Assembly: GCA_900708905.1 (NCBI GenBank)
Contig: CAADRB010000009.1
Span: 3,472,992-3,536,991 of the forward strand
Reading direction: 5' to 3'
From: Hymenolepis diminuta
Taxonomy: Eukaryota > Platyhelminthes > Cestoda > Cyclophyllidea > Hymenolepididae
Length of the DNA: 64,000 bases
In this document: one piece after another, positions 1-13,700 of the stretch
Layout: every line of letters starts with the position of its first letter
How positions within the stretch are numbered: position 1 is the stretch's first letter
Notes under the pieces: generated by a model
The model's database searches: none
Seen by the model: the letters and a program-made list of their open reading frames with translations, nothing else
Told to the model about the DNA's origin: nothing
Position numbers and translations under genes: made by a program

Positions 1-479
1 TCCAAATGCTGTGTTTGAGTGGATAACTGAAAGCAGTTCTAGAACATTACCTATCATAATCAAATTCCACTAAATGAAATGTCACTGATACCAGAATTAT
101 ATGCTTATGTTTCAAAGTTATATCTTACCAGAGATAATGGTCATAGATGTTTCATTCTAAGCGTTAATCATGGTGGCAGAAGTAGAAGACAAGATGAGTT
201 CACCGAAAATGCAGTTAACCGGTTTTCCATCACATAAAGGTGATCTGTGATTGGTGAATAAGAGGATATATGAGAAATCATAAAGGGAATATAAAATGTG
301 ACACAAATGAGTTAGTACACATTGGTGCTAACTAGAGCTACACATCAATGCACTACAATAGTGATCCGAGGTTATAGCCTGGCTCCTGACCACTTAGTTT
401 ATTTAGGACTGGATTGATAATAAATGTAACTTCAAAATTCCGGGATATAACATTCTGTCCGTATATGATAAACTCCAAA

Positions 480-1450
480 TGAGACCTAAATTTACTTTAC
501 TATGGAGTTATTTTTCCAACCCTGGAATGGTGTTTCTGACATACTTTATCAGCAGTCTTTGTAATAAAATTTATCGTATCATCATATTCCAAGTCGTTGC
601 GTTCCATGATCGCCTTTTCAAGCATTTCTTGGTATTGGTATTGACCTCATATGAGGTCAATTCCTCCTTCCAGTTGCCAAATTTTTGTCTGATTTATATT
701 TCTATGTAACTTTCTTGGTGTAACTTCAATCTAGAGATTTAATGTAACTGATCAATGACCATAGTCGCATCTGTTTCTTCCTATCCTCGCATATCAAGAA
801 ATGTGACGCTACTTTTCAAGGGAGCAAGATGTAAATCAGAGACAACAATTGGCCTGTTCTTGGATGGTACCATATGTGTCGTCTATTATTAAGTTTTAAG
901 AAAAAAGAATTGACGGTATAAAGATTTTTTCTTTCGCAAAAAACTTAACAGGTGCATTCGGTTTTCCGTAGTCTTCACTGGGTCGTTAGAGCAGCCTACC
1001 ACATTCAAGTGATTTACATAAGCATCCAGGCCAAGTCAGCAGCTAAAATCTCCCATAATGATGATATTTTCGCACTTACACTTTGTGTCTCTCAATACAG
1101 TATCAATTTGTTTATAGAAAACTTCTCTCTCTAAAAAGTTAGCTAACCCGTTACAAGTGTGTTTGAATTCTTGAGCTTGATGTCGGGAATAGATAATAAG
1201 AAATGTGACACCATCGAATGATATGGAGTTGTTTTATTTCCAAAAGTATAAATAGTAAATCCAGAAATTACTTCAGATTTTGATATTCCAGTAGCTTCAG
1301 TTTCTTTCAGAGCTGCTGGATGGATTTTTCCGGCAGACAGTTGATGCGTAATAGATGAGAGCTTCAGTTCACTATGACAAACGACGTTTCAGAATCCAGA
1401 CCTTAGAAATTGGCCTTTCGAATTCGGACGAAAGCACTTCAGTTCAACGT
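480..1450 (-). pseudogene. Decayed LINE (RTE/CR1-type) endonuclease relic
   Basis: Reading the minus strand downward from about 1240 gives a broken APE-type endonuclease of a non-LTR retrotransposon. In order it shows GVTFLIIYS (about 1200), EREVFYKQIDTVL, the catalytic-type IIIMGDFS near 1050, then after one frameshift NLYTVNSFF and HIWYHPRTGQ near 850. These correspond to the FYxQL, MGDFN and TWxHPRS blocks of LINE endonucleases. An in-frame stop directly follows MGDFSC, the DY of the usual LIDY block is damaged, and more stops follow below 790. Weak resemblance continues to about 480 in a linker-like region with no recognisable reverse transcriptase. It is an old, non-functional fragment. 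The endonuclease identity is seen in the motifs. The clade (RTE-like versus CR1-like) is inference. Confidence 0.72.
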
Positions 1451-4400
1451 TAGATTTTTGAATCTTTGCTTCGGCTCCGGCGTATATATTATATAGAGCC
1501 GACTGATTGGGAAACTGTTTTAAGTAGTCGGTCCCGCCCATCTAACTTTTGAATTTTTCAGATAGCTAGAACACAGGTGAGTACTGTTGGGTAAAGTTCA
1601 GTAGTTTTTTATGTTATGTCATATGCAAACTATTCTTTCTTACTCGTTAACAGTAAAACCTAATCAGATATCTAAATCTGGACTGGCTATAATGTTACTT
1701 CCTGGATGTCTAGAACCGTGCCTAGCAACGTTAATGTTTATTTTTTCTTATCTTAGAGGTAATAATAATTTTTATAAGTGGTGGATAAAGAAATATTTTT
1801 ATCCAAAAGAAATTAAATTAATACTTTTACCTATTTGTCCATTTTGTCATTGGTTGTTTACAAATTTTACATAGTCGTTAAAATGTGCTAAAATTGTGAG
1901 TCGTCAAGCCTTAAAATTTTTAGCATATTACTGACATTAATAATTTAATCTTTTGTTATTATCGAAACTGGGGAATTTTTAGCTATTTTGGGAAGCTAAT
2001 AAGGCCATAGCAATAAACGTCAAACGGGTCTTAACTGGATATTTCGTCATCACTATCCCACTATAAATCACTTCACCAGTCTTGTATCGTTCCTTGTTTT
2101 CACACTTATGCTCTTATTTCTCTTCTCTCATTTACCGGATACCTCACACTCTCGTTCATTCTACGTTGGTATTTAATAAACCCCCGATCTATTCAACTCC
2201 AAGTCTTCTTATATTCGAGAGAAGCAACTGTCTACTATTTGTATTTAGGAGGGTCTTAGGAGGGATAGTAGAGACGCACTTTCTTACAATATCTCGTTGT
2301 ATCACTTGCGGTGAAAGTTATGAAGTAAGCCTTCAAAGTATATGTCTCTCTGGTAATAAGAAGTAAATTACAATTTTAAATATTCAAAATAGAAGATACA
2401 GAACAAACACGTATCCCAAAGGAGACTACACTACAGAAGCATTGTCTCTCATGTTCGAATTCGTTTAGAATTTAAATTCTGTATCAAATCAGATTATCGT
2501 CGAGTTGATTTGAGAATATTCTCATATTTGATTATTCTAATAAAATCTACATCAATTTTCCCTTACTACGTTACTTCAAAGTGTTTTCTAAGTTAATTAA
2601 AATTGCATACTTGTCAACTAAAGATTGCAAATGAACTCACAGATCCCTTTGCCATACTTAAGTTTCAAGTTTTTGCACTTAAAATCGGCTCATGCACTTA
2701 ACTACAATTAAAATTATATTTGATAAATAAATTGGGGGAAAAATCTTTTTCCTTCTTAGCATTTCAGTTTGCAAATATAAATGGGCTGCAGGTTTTTTCA
2801 CGCATCAGTCAAACTGTAATTCATATTTTTTTATTTAAAAATGATTTAATTCAATCCTGTCTATCAAATTTAGCACGCAAATTCTAGCACTGCAATGATG
2901 TTTTAATAGGTTAGTATATTTAGTAAAGTGATCGGCTGTGGGTTGAATGTATTTGGTTGTTGTCCAAATCAATCAGTCAGACAAATTCATACTTTTAGCA
3001 CTCATCATGACAAAAAAATTAAGAGCTCAAGGCAACTTCATTTTTTAAAATATACTTAATTTCCTGATGCCCCTATCTCAATTGAATTCCATTCGCTTAG
3101 TAAGTAATCTTCGCTAAATATGCGGACACCAGTTTAGACACTTACTAGTAGTGATGTTTTTCGTATTAGCAGAAAAAACCTAAAAACGGTCATTCAGATT
3201 TCTTTATTATTGGGAAGATTTTAAACATGAAGTGAAAAAAGAGTCCAATACGGGTAATATGGAAGGCGGCTGTGAATGAGTAGGAATAGAAAGGAAAGTC
3301 AGGTATTAAAATACTCTCAGTTTGAATATTTAACCGATCGCTTCGTCCACTTTTTTACTGCTTTATACCCTAATGTTCCGAAGTTTAAATTTCAGTATGT
3401 CTAACAGGTGTCTGAGTGAAATTCCGTCCCCAATGCTAGAAAAGCATTGATTATTAGGCTTGATTACGTGGCTGATCATAACATTTCCATAAGTTTGTCA
3501 TTTATTCATTAAATCATTCCAATGATTTTAATCTAAGTACATGATGTTAAACCATGTCAATAGTCTATCAAAATATCCCACTAATTATTATCTATATATT
3601 AAATAAATTCGCAAGTTACTTTTCCCCATAATTTTATTCTTTATTATGGTAACCTTTTTATTGAAGTCTATAGCAGACACCACATAATTAAGCCCATGGC
3701 TAAACCTTAGTAATCCTTTTAGAAGTCCGGCTAACTGCAGACAATATATCAAGCCTCAAGCAGAGTCGTCAAATATAAATTGCTCCCAAAATTAGCTAGG
3801 CTACGTCCAAAGTAATGACAACACAGGAGTACTGTGGAAAGTTTACTGCAAAACGCTTAGTAATGGAGTACAATTAACTCTACCTTGAACGAGCATTGAT
3901 TGCCGATTGGTTGGGAGGTTTCCACACGCTCTATACACGATCGGTAGCGCGGCACAATTTCCAGAATGTTCTAACACGTGCGAGATCCCTTTGGTCAGCC
4001 TTGGTAATATTGTACACTCCGCAAGTCTATTCAAGACCTCTATGATAAAACAATGATCATTTATCAAATAACTGAGATTTAAATTAATACTGTATAAAAA
4101 TTACTAAGATATATTAATATTTCATCCCACATTTGCGTAAAGTTAATGTTTTTCCATCGCAAGTTAATAATTTTCTATATCACTTAGCTGCATTGCCGTC
4201 ATCACCTAGAAAGATTGCGAAATTCAGTATGCTGGTTTTCTTCTCACACCAGGGAAATAGAAAGAAATTCCTGAGATATGCTATTATTAGAATCCTAGCT
4301 TAATTTAAAGTAACAGTCACCCTAGGTTGTTCTACTGTAATTTTCCGACTGAGTTAAGATGAAGATATCTTCCTTAGTACAAATTATAACTCATAATTTG

Positions 4401-7400
4401 CTCACCAGTCAAATACTTATACAATTTTGCTATCTATGGCACTTTAATTAGCAATCCGACCGGATTTTCTTAAATCTTTTTCAATAATGGAAAATTGTCG
4501 CAACTGCTATTTTGTACTGGTTTACCTCAATTGACCAATTCCAATACAACATTGCCTACCAGGCTTCTGCTCTGATTGGTGAGTGGGGAGATGACACGAT
4601 GGTAAAAGCACATTTGCGTATCAAATAATTTGTGTGGGCGTTCATTAATGGCACAGTTCGAATTATGACGGTGATTCATTCACCGAAGGGAGTGGGATAT
4701 AGATTATACACAACACTTTTTTACCGGTATTATAATCATATGCATAAATTATCAAAATGCTGTCATAAAGTCAAATTTAAAGAGGAATCATCATGATTAT
4801 TGTTTAAAAGAGTAGATGCTAAAATGGTGTCATCGATCGAAACCAAAATACAATTAGCCTTAGTGTTAAATAATCATAATTAGTATTAGATTTAAAAATT
4901 CTAACCAGTGGGTTTACCGTTTTCATATACTTATTTGGAAGGGAGTTTAGAAGAGCGAAGTATCCTGCTTTTGATTGCTTTGATATATTACTAGCTATTC
5001 CCTTCTTATAAATATCGGTCTCCACTATAAAACAAGATGAAGAAGGGAGAGACTGCTGGTTGAATGGCTTTATTGGGTACAAAGAGGAGACAGGAAGTCA
5101 TTATAAATATGGCAGCGGGGCGTTGGGAGTTCCAAGTGGATTTTGACACTGATAAGGAATTTCGTGCCACTTTTAATTTTTTTGTAAGTTTGTTCAGTTG
5201 AACTTTATTTGAGGTGAAAACTGGAGGTCCTTTTAGTGGGTCAAGGTCAAAATAATCAGTGATTGATAATCACATGGTGATCAAGCTAATACTCATCGGA
5301 ATTAGTAAGCAGTCATATACTGACTCAACCTTTTGCACATCCTAATTATCAGTCAATGATTTATCAATGATCAGTGAACGCAAAATTTATCAACTACCTT
5401 ATCATGATCTCAATAGGTCCTCTTTATCACAGTCCGTTTTTCTCGCTCAGAACAAACGCTTTTCGCCTTCCTTACACTTTTCTTCCTTCCTCTCATTTCA
5501 CTAAGTTTATGAAATACAATTTTGTCCACCCAACTCCTGGTCTTCTCATTTTGATACTCATTTTGACTCTAAGAAGATCATTCGTTTTGTAAGGGGATTT
5601 CTAATGTGATTTCATTGACGGGATTAGTGCTACATTCATTCATTATTTGGATGGTGGTATCTCTCTTATCTTTATAATCATAGTGCGGTTAATTAGTATA
5701 AGACGGATCAGAAAAATTGTGAGAACTATCACTAATGGTCACCAGTGAACTGACCTCAAAAGGCTTCAATAAAATGCATTAGGGGAAACCCAAAATATCT
5801 TCCATTATCACTATTTTTCAAATATCATATGCCGTGAGGAAACGAAATTCCAAACCTCCCTATCCATTTTAAAATAGTAAATCGATAGAAGATTGTTACT
5901 TAATGTTTTTAAAAAGTTTTCGATCATTTGCAACAAGCTGAAGACTGAGTACGTGAAAGAGCTCGTCTAGGAACATGCAGAAGTGAGTAACTATTAAATA
6001 ACTACTCTGATTAAGAGGAAGAATCGGAATGATCCAAAACCATATCAGGTTTTCGATTGGAAGATGAATATTATAGAAATCCCAGTTTATCGTGGAAGAG
6101 CTAACCGATATTATTACAGTTTTGCTATTTACTTTTATCTATCGTTCAACTTTTGAAGACTATTACTCTATGGTACTTCCATCCATACGTATACAACTTT
6201 TATCTCAACAAGCACCACTATATCATGAGTAATCCAAAAACTCAACGAGCATATCTGCCAAGTCTGAGATTATAAGATCTCTAGAAGGATGATTAATAAC
6301 AAGGCATCTGATTTTGGTCCTAAGCTATTATGCAAGCCATACCTTCTATCTTCTACTTATCTTCAGTGCAACAATACTAGAGGAAAAGAAGATAGTTGCA
6401 ACCAGCAGGTATATTAGTAGCAGTCTTTGAGGAGAAAGTAGACCAAAAGGGGTGAAGTAGTCTTTAAGTGCTGGTGAATGATTTGTGTTTACAGTAGAGA
6501 TATTTACATTTTGATCAGAAAGGACGGTAGGAAGATATGGAAAGGTACCGAACACAACTGATCAAAGAGACTGAGATAATAACAATCACTCAAGGCCAAC
6601 TAAGTGGTTTAATCGCTCTAATGCAAGACAAACCATTTGAGGATACCTGAAGGTTCCGCAGGAGAGCCTGAGGTCACAACAGGGTATCAAGTGCTCAAAG
6701 TACTACAGAGTGTAGTGACAGCTCTGAGGCCAAGATAATGAGGGAAACAGAGGAGGATATTAATTTGGGAAAAATTAGATCAATTTAGTGACTACTACTC
6801 GATGCTCATCGACACACATTCAGTGATTTGGTTAGTCAACCGCAATGGTTAATTCTGATTAATAAGGAGAGTGGAGAAATGTAAGCTTCCCAGAATGCCG
6901 GCTCCTTCTATTCAACATTCCTTCTAATAGGTTTTGATAGTTTTCATTACCCTTATTAATGGTTAAATACTCTGAATGAGCTGTTCCAGTTGTTTAACTC
7001 ATGCAACTCCAGTTCAGCTCCTTTCTGTTTTGCTTATGGCTCAGCCCCCGTACCTACGCATTTTCCCAGTTTACTCTACAAGTGGCATCTATATGCGTCT
7101 GCCAAAATGAGCCAGATCTCATTTGTCAATCAGAATGACTGCATTATTTTTAACTTCTCAATCATGTTCTACCTCATTTGAGCACTCGGCACGGAATAGG
7201 AGCCAACTAGCCTCCGAGGATACCATCGAGAAGCCCAAATGAAGAGTCAGCGGCTCAATTATTTCTTTATATATTCTTGTTCTATTCCCTCGTCCACCAT
7301 TTACATTCAAACACTGGTATACCATTACATTAGTACAGCGTAATTCAAAACCTTTCTGAAAACACCAATATTAACTAATTCGATGATAGGTTGCTATTAT

Positions 7401-7775
7401 TACGTTAAATAAGTTAAATAGGAGAAAATACAACATGTTAGAGGGTAAGTGAGTGTTCACTTAAGAGCATTAAGAAGTAAATAAGTTACAACTAAGACAA
7501 ATTCGACACATGATGAGACCGATCGTGATTAAGAAAACAAAATTAAAGTTTAGGTTATGAAGGAGAAAAGGAGAGGGGTAAACGGTGGCAAGCAAGGGAC
7601 TAATTGCAATTAGACACTACAGTGAAATAAAAAAATCAGTCCCGAGCGCATGGACAGACACAGGCATCCCATATCAGAAAGAGATGAAGGATAGATAGAC
7701 GGATGTGAGATGACGACGGTGGTTTTATACAAACAAGTGCTTGGGCCTCGGATGAAATGAGATCGAATCACCTCC
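1451..7775. other. Gene-free AT-rich DNA
   Basis: No exon, RNA gene or intact mobile element could be supported here on either strand. Open frames are short, low in complexity and do not resemble known families. The stretch at about 7170-7330 resembles 38080-38250 and is listed as a repeat. Pyrimidine-rich patches near 2080-2230 and 5420-5560 look loosely like the tract that follows the 38-kb repeat, but the similarity is too weak to call. The 3' UTR of the minus-strand CSRNP gene should lie just below 7776, but I see no clear minus-strand AATAAA. Confidence 0.6.
7170..7330 (+). repeat. Dispersed repeat, copy A (pairs with 38088-38250)
   Basis: This segment shares with 38088-38250 a block related to ccaactagcctccgagg, an exact 14-mer gagaagcccaaatg, and a downstream block around ccatttacattcaaacac. 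The blocks keep the same order and spacing class, with indels between them, so the two copies are old. No coding potential is evident. It may be the tail or UTR of an unidentified retroelement. Confidence 0.5.
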
Positions 7776-10700
7776 TTATCCCATGACCACTTCACAAACT
7801 GACGCAGTCTGTGGCGAAGCAGAATTGCTAGTGGTAGGGGACTGGGAAGAACTCCCGTCTCCTCCACCCATTTCAGGACTAGAACTCGAGGGGCTATGGA
7901 AGAGGGATGTAATGGGTTCAAGACGACATAATGAAGACGAATTTGATTCCTCACTGTTGCTGATGCAGCTTCCTTCTCTTGAAACTTCTGCAGTTGAGGA
8001 AAGCGCCTCATTGAGAGAGGATACAGAGTGATGCTCTCCGTCGCCGTCTTCTTCTTGGCGAAAAACATCATTATCATCCTCACTATCTTCTTCATATTCA
8101 TCTTGATATTCTTCATCCTCGTAGTCTTCATCCTCGGTGTTGAATAGAACAGAGGTGTATTCATGACCCTAGATGAAAAAGGCAGATTTTTAGAAGCTCA
8201 TGTCAATTAATGGTAATGGGAATTTGATAAACGCTACCATTCAGTATAATAAACTTAGTCCTAGAAGTATGACGATACGAATGGCATATATTCGTTCTTC
8301 CATTGAAATTGCCATTCAACGACCATCTAGGCTTAGCTCTAACCGAATCTAGCTGCCTAAAAAAACTTAATCCAAGGACTACACGAGGTTATCTTTGGTA
8401 CAGCAGTTACTGTGCGCAACTGAGAATCTAGCGATCATGAATGCAATAACCATCGATACACACTAGCTGAATGAAATGGTCAACCGAACTGGCCAAGTCT
8501 AATAAAGGAAGTGGCGGAGTAAGAGTTTCATTTCAGAGAGGCCCAATTATGCTGTCCTTATACCAAAGGTGAGTGTTAGAAAGCAGTTTTTCTAAATGGG
8601 CTTGGTATTGATCTAATTCACTTAATGAGTCAAGTCGGATCCTCTTAATACTAAAAAACGTAAAAAATAAAAAAATTTCTAGCTACGATTATGTTAAATC
8701 AACTTGTAATAACTCAGGTAATTTTTTCCCGTAAATTTATCTCTACTGCGCAAATCCTGCCTTATGGGGAGGTTCAAGATATCCAGACCTCGGATCATTC
8801 AGACTAGTAATGACCTCTTATGACCTCGCTATAAAAGCTTCTAAAAGTGCACAAACATGTTTTCCTATTCTTACTGCCAAAAATATGAAGAAACCTAGAC
8901 CGGTCCAATAGCTTCTTAGAACTTCGATCTATTTACATTATGATCTGTTGAATTTGAACCAATTGATCAGAAAATTAAAAGTGAGAGAAGCGTAAAACTG
9001 TTAGGGTGGCAACAAAGGCACTCTAATGAAGTGCTCTTTTCTCTCGAGCTGCTCAATATAAACGGAAATTCGGCTGGAAATGACTGCCAGTCACTAAATG
9101 TTTCGGTTATATCTTGACAATAAACATTCCAAAGGCCGCCGCTATTCTCCTCACTTCGGGTAGAAGAATAGGATTCCGGGGAAACTCTCTGATAAGAACT
9201 TCTCTAACTACCACGCCTCTATTGATTTGAATAAACCAGTATGAGCAGTAAAAAATCGTGAAATCGTAAACACTGATCTGGAATTTAACATACTCCTTCA
9301 GGATATATGGAATTAACGTCCATATTTCATGAGAGCTACGAGAAAACTTGTTGTCTTGTTAGCCTTGTGGACCTTAGCTTTCGGCTGAAAAAGCTATAAG
9401 ATAATATTTCTATGTCTACTTCAGTTGATCCAGATCAATCCAAACCAAAAAGAGGCCAGATTTAATTCAAATTAAAGCATTTTTTAATACAAGAGACTTT
9501 GTATGTGTTGAGTGCTGCCCAATGTCAGTGGGAGTGGGTCACTATTCTGGGACTAACTTCACCATCGTTAACATTACTTTAGGTACGTTATGCGTGGTTT
9601 CATTGTTTGGTTATATGAAAGAACTTCGTATATGGAGAGCGATACGGAAACCTGCGATTTCAATACCGAAATCATCTGTAAATGTTACAATGAGGATTGT
9701 ACACCCCCTGTTCAAACCGATTAAATAGACCACCATAAAAAGCAGAAAGGATACCAAGGGACAAGAAATCTGAGAGAATGCAGAAATCCGAGGTTAAACT
9801 TACTCCTTCCTCTTCATCCTCCAGTGAAGAGGGGATGGCGTTCGTAAAGGTGACAGAATCCACCGCAAGATTATCTGACAACATGTCTTGCAGGGGTCTG
9901 CTTCTTCTACCCTCCTGTTGATCATCCTCCACATCTCCTTCACCAGTGAAATCTCCTCCAGTAACCTCAAGACTATCTCGAATGCAGGTCATCCGATCCT
10001 GATGCTCTTGTTCCTGCTGCGCCTGTCGACTTTGGAGCTCTCGCATCAAGAGGCGCACATAACGGTCGTCCTGACAGTCACGACAACCACCATTGGGTGT
10101 TGTTGCCTTCAGAGCTTCCTCAACGCTCCTTCGTGAACATCCAGGCACCAAATACGATGAGTGAGTTGAGGATGAAGACGAAACTTGACCCTCTTCGAGA
10201 TCCTACAGAAGGAACAACAGCGACCTTTAGCGGATTGATTTCTTATCCGTTTCTTTATAACCCATGCATTCAACTCCACTCATGTCATCCTCGATTGTTC
10301 TCCATGAAAGAAGTGATAAGTTCACTCATCTTATCACTCATCATGTAACTGTTTTTATTTATAGTGCACTGCGGTCACATTTTTATTGGCCACACAATGA
10401 CTATATTCTCTTTCCTTATAAAGGAATAAAATCGAAGTACTTAAAGTACATGAAAATTGAAATACAAGTAGTTTATGAGTCCATGCATGTTTAATCCATT
10501 CATTCTGACAGCACCACTCATTCATTTCTGTGTTATCTTATTCAATACATTCTTCGTGTTATTCAACTCTCTGGAATTCTATTCCACTGCTTCGTTACTG
10601 TGTTAATTCAAATGCTGCCATTAGTGAGGTTTAGCGAAGAATTCAAAATACTTCTATCAAAACTCAGAAATAGTTTAAAATCCAAAACTACAAAAAGTAA

Positions 10701-13700
10701 CAACTAGATTGTTATGCTTACTTTGAGTGAACATTGCTTTTAGGGCTCTGCTAAGTTACAAATTCTAGTTATCTCAACGCTACTATGTTAAAATCACGTA
10801 AGATCGTCCTGTTTTCAAAAATGAATTTGAGTGATAAGATCAACCACCATAATGGACATAGTGGACAAGGATTTGTTCAGTAATCCAGGTGGCAAATCAT
10901 GAAATTTGAAGTTTCGCATATGATCTATCTAGTAACACAAAAATGAAGATTCTCTGAAGCCTTGACCTTACTTTCCACATCCTTTTGATAATCTCCTCTT
11001 TAAAATGTATTGAACCTACTTAATTTCAGTTGCTCTGACACAATGAAAATTTTGAGAAAAAAGGGATGCATTGAGTCTCACAAAAGGACTGTTAATCGTC
11101 ATCTATTTTGGACGTTATTTCCAATGCTGATATTAAGTGCGATGGTAGTCTATCTTTAGGTCTATCTAACTCTTAAAATGATGAAAGTTCAATTTTTAAG
11201 GATTGATAAAGTTAAAAATAGCGAAATCTGAACTAAGTTATGAGCAGTAGAGAAAATTCCAAATTCGACACACCAATTTCTCTTATACCCTACCCGAAAT
11301 ATTTGAAATAATTATTTCCTCCAATGTGGATGTAATAGTCAAAACAAATAGTTTCTGCCAGATTGAACTCAAGCAACTTTATCAGGTTGTAACAGAAGTT
11401 CTATCCAATTTTTGAGCCATGTGTTTGGGGCACGATTACTTCAATTTAGCTTGTTAATGTTGTAAGCTTATCCATAGTAATTAATGAAATATTATTTCTT
11501 CTTTCAAATTGTGCGATAATTATCGCTATTAATTACTATTTCTAGCCCTAATGTGCACTCAAAATAAAGAGCATATCAGACATTTTTTATTGTTTGAATT
11601 TCATCAAGGAAATACGGCAAGCTCAGCAGCAAAAAGCACTCAAAGACACTTATGGAAGTGATGCTGTGAATGAAAAGACCTGCAGGTGATTTCAAAAAGG
11701 ATGACTTCAGCCTGAAAGACGAACCGAGAATAGGATGCGAGTTACCATTGGTGAAAATTCAACTTAATAGAGAACTGAGCAAAACCTTTCACGTAAGCTG
11801 CCACATGACCATATATAGGGAAGTTATGCATCACCCACCATATTCTCTCCATCTTGCACCAACCGATTTTCATCTTTTCAGGAGCTTACGGAATTATATA
11901 AGGGGGCCAAAGGCTTACCTCAAGAGAAGAGGTCGAAATGAAGCTAGTTTCTTTTTTGAGTCCAAAATGACTAAATTCCATGAAGAAGGAATGAGAAAGC
12001 TTATGGCAAGATGGGAAGATGTAATTAATAAAAATGATGACTATGTTAAAGGCTAAAAAAATGTATTTTTGACAAAATTTTCACTTTAATTCAAATTAAA
12101 CAAATGGACAGAACTTCTGTTCCAACCTGATACTAGTATTAACAAGCTAAGGAGGGGGCGGTTACATGCATTTCAGCAGCAATGCATACCTTGAGAAACG
12201 CATGTGGGAATCCCTGTACGCTAGTATTAACTAGAATGCCATTCAGTAATTTCTAATAAAGTTGGAAAACTGCACGGTTCCGATAAGTCATTAAATTAAA
12301 TCACTTCATTATATGTTAAAGAATTATACTTCCCAAATTTTGTTCTCCTTAAATTACATGAAGAATGCGTTATGAACCATTGCATTGTACTTTTACTCCT
12401 AAACGTACTCATTAACTTCTCTAGTTAAGAATGATTTTTCTGGAGATAATTTTAAACAAGGAAAATTTGAAATTGATTGCATTACGAAGACTGGTGAAGC
12501 TCAACACACACACGGGATAAATCAAAGAAGGACACATATTTCACATATAAAAACAAGTGCTTTGATGGCATTTTATAGTCTTCTAAGAAGTGATTAAATG
12601 TGCGCTAATAAGCTCTGGTATATCCTGACTTGGATAAAGAGACGATGAAATAACACACTGAGAAACAAAAAAAAAGAGTGAGCATCGACGAAACATTTGC
12701 CTTTACAAGAAACGCTTTATCCAATAAATCTAAACTGATAGAATAAAAAACATGCAACTAAAATCACCTTGCATTGGTTGGTAACGGAGTTACGAAAATA
12801 ATAAACAGACACTTCAGAAGCAACTAGGAAGATTAAGACTGGTTCGACTGTTATCTTTTTAAGCACTATACCGCTGACAAATCTCCAACATCAATAGATT
12901 TAATAGGAGAATTACCAAAGAAAGAATAATCAATCCCTAAACACACAACTCTTGGACGACCACTAATGAAGCAATGGGAAACATGAATTCAAATTCCATT
13001 CTTCCACTTTTCATTGTCTTGATATTTTAGTAATTCCAGAGCTCATAATCGAAGATTATTCTTTTCTACTCGCCTTTTTTCTTTTGATGTCCATAGAAGG
13101 ATTCAATCCTCATAATTTTTAGTATTAGCAAGATGAAATAAAGAAAAAAGGAAAAAGACTGAACTTCGAAAATACACAGGTGCAATAAGCCATTTTTCTT
13201 AAACATACATGCTGTTTATCACTATTATACAGTACGTAAGATGGCCTCAGATGCCCTACACACTTTTAGAAAGAGAAAATCAAACTGTTAATGGTTGAAA
13301 TTTACAATTTCTTATAACAAAACAAATAAGCACAATATTAGCCTAGGTTTCATTCTATATATTCTCCTTTGGCCTCTATCACTCACTCACTTCGAGTCCG
13401 AAAGCGACTGACTGCAGGCTTTCATCAAGTAGTTTTTACCAATGTCCTCCATTGCTCGAGCTATTGCTTTCATCAGATAGGAGGATTTGGTGTTATGCGG
13501 ATGCTTATTAACTTCCTTTTCAACCACGCCCCGCCTCACATGTGATAATCCAAAGAACTAAGGTCTGGTGAGTTAGGAGGCCGGAAGAGTCTCGATATAG
13601 GAATCTGTATCAACTCTAAGGCCCTGTGGGAAAATTTGAGGAGTTTTGATGTGCCTTTCACTACTAACAATACCTAAAACCATCCTTGTTGCTGGAAACT

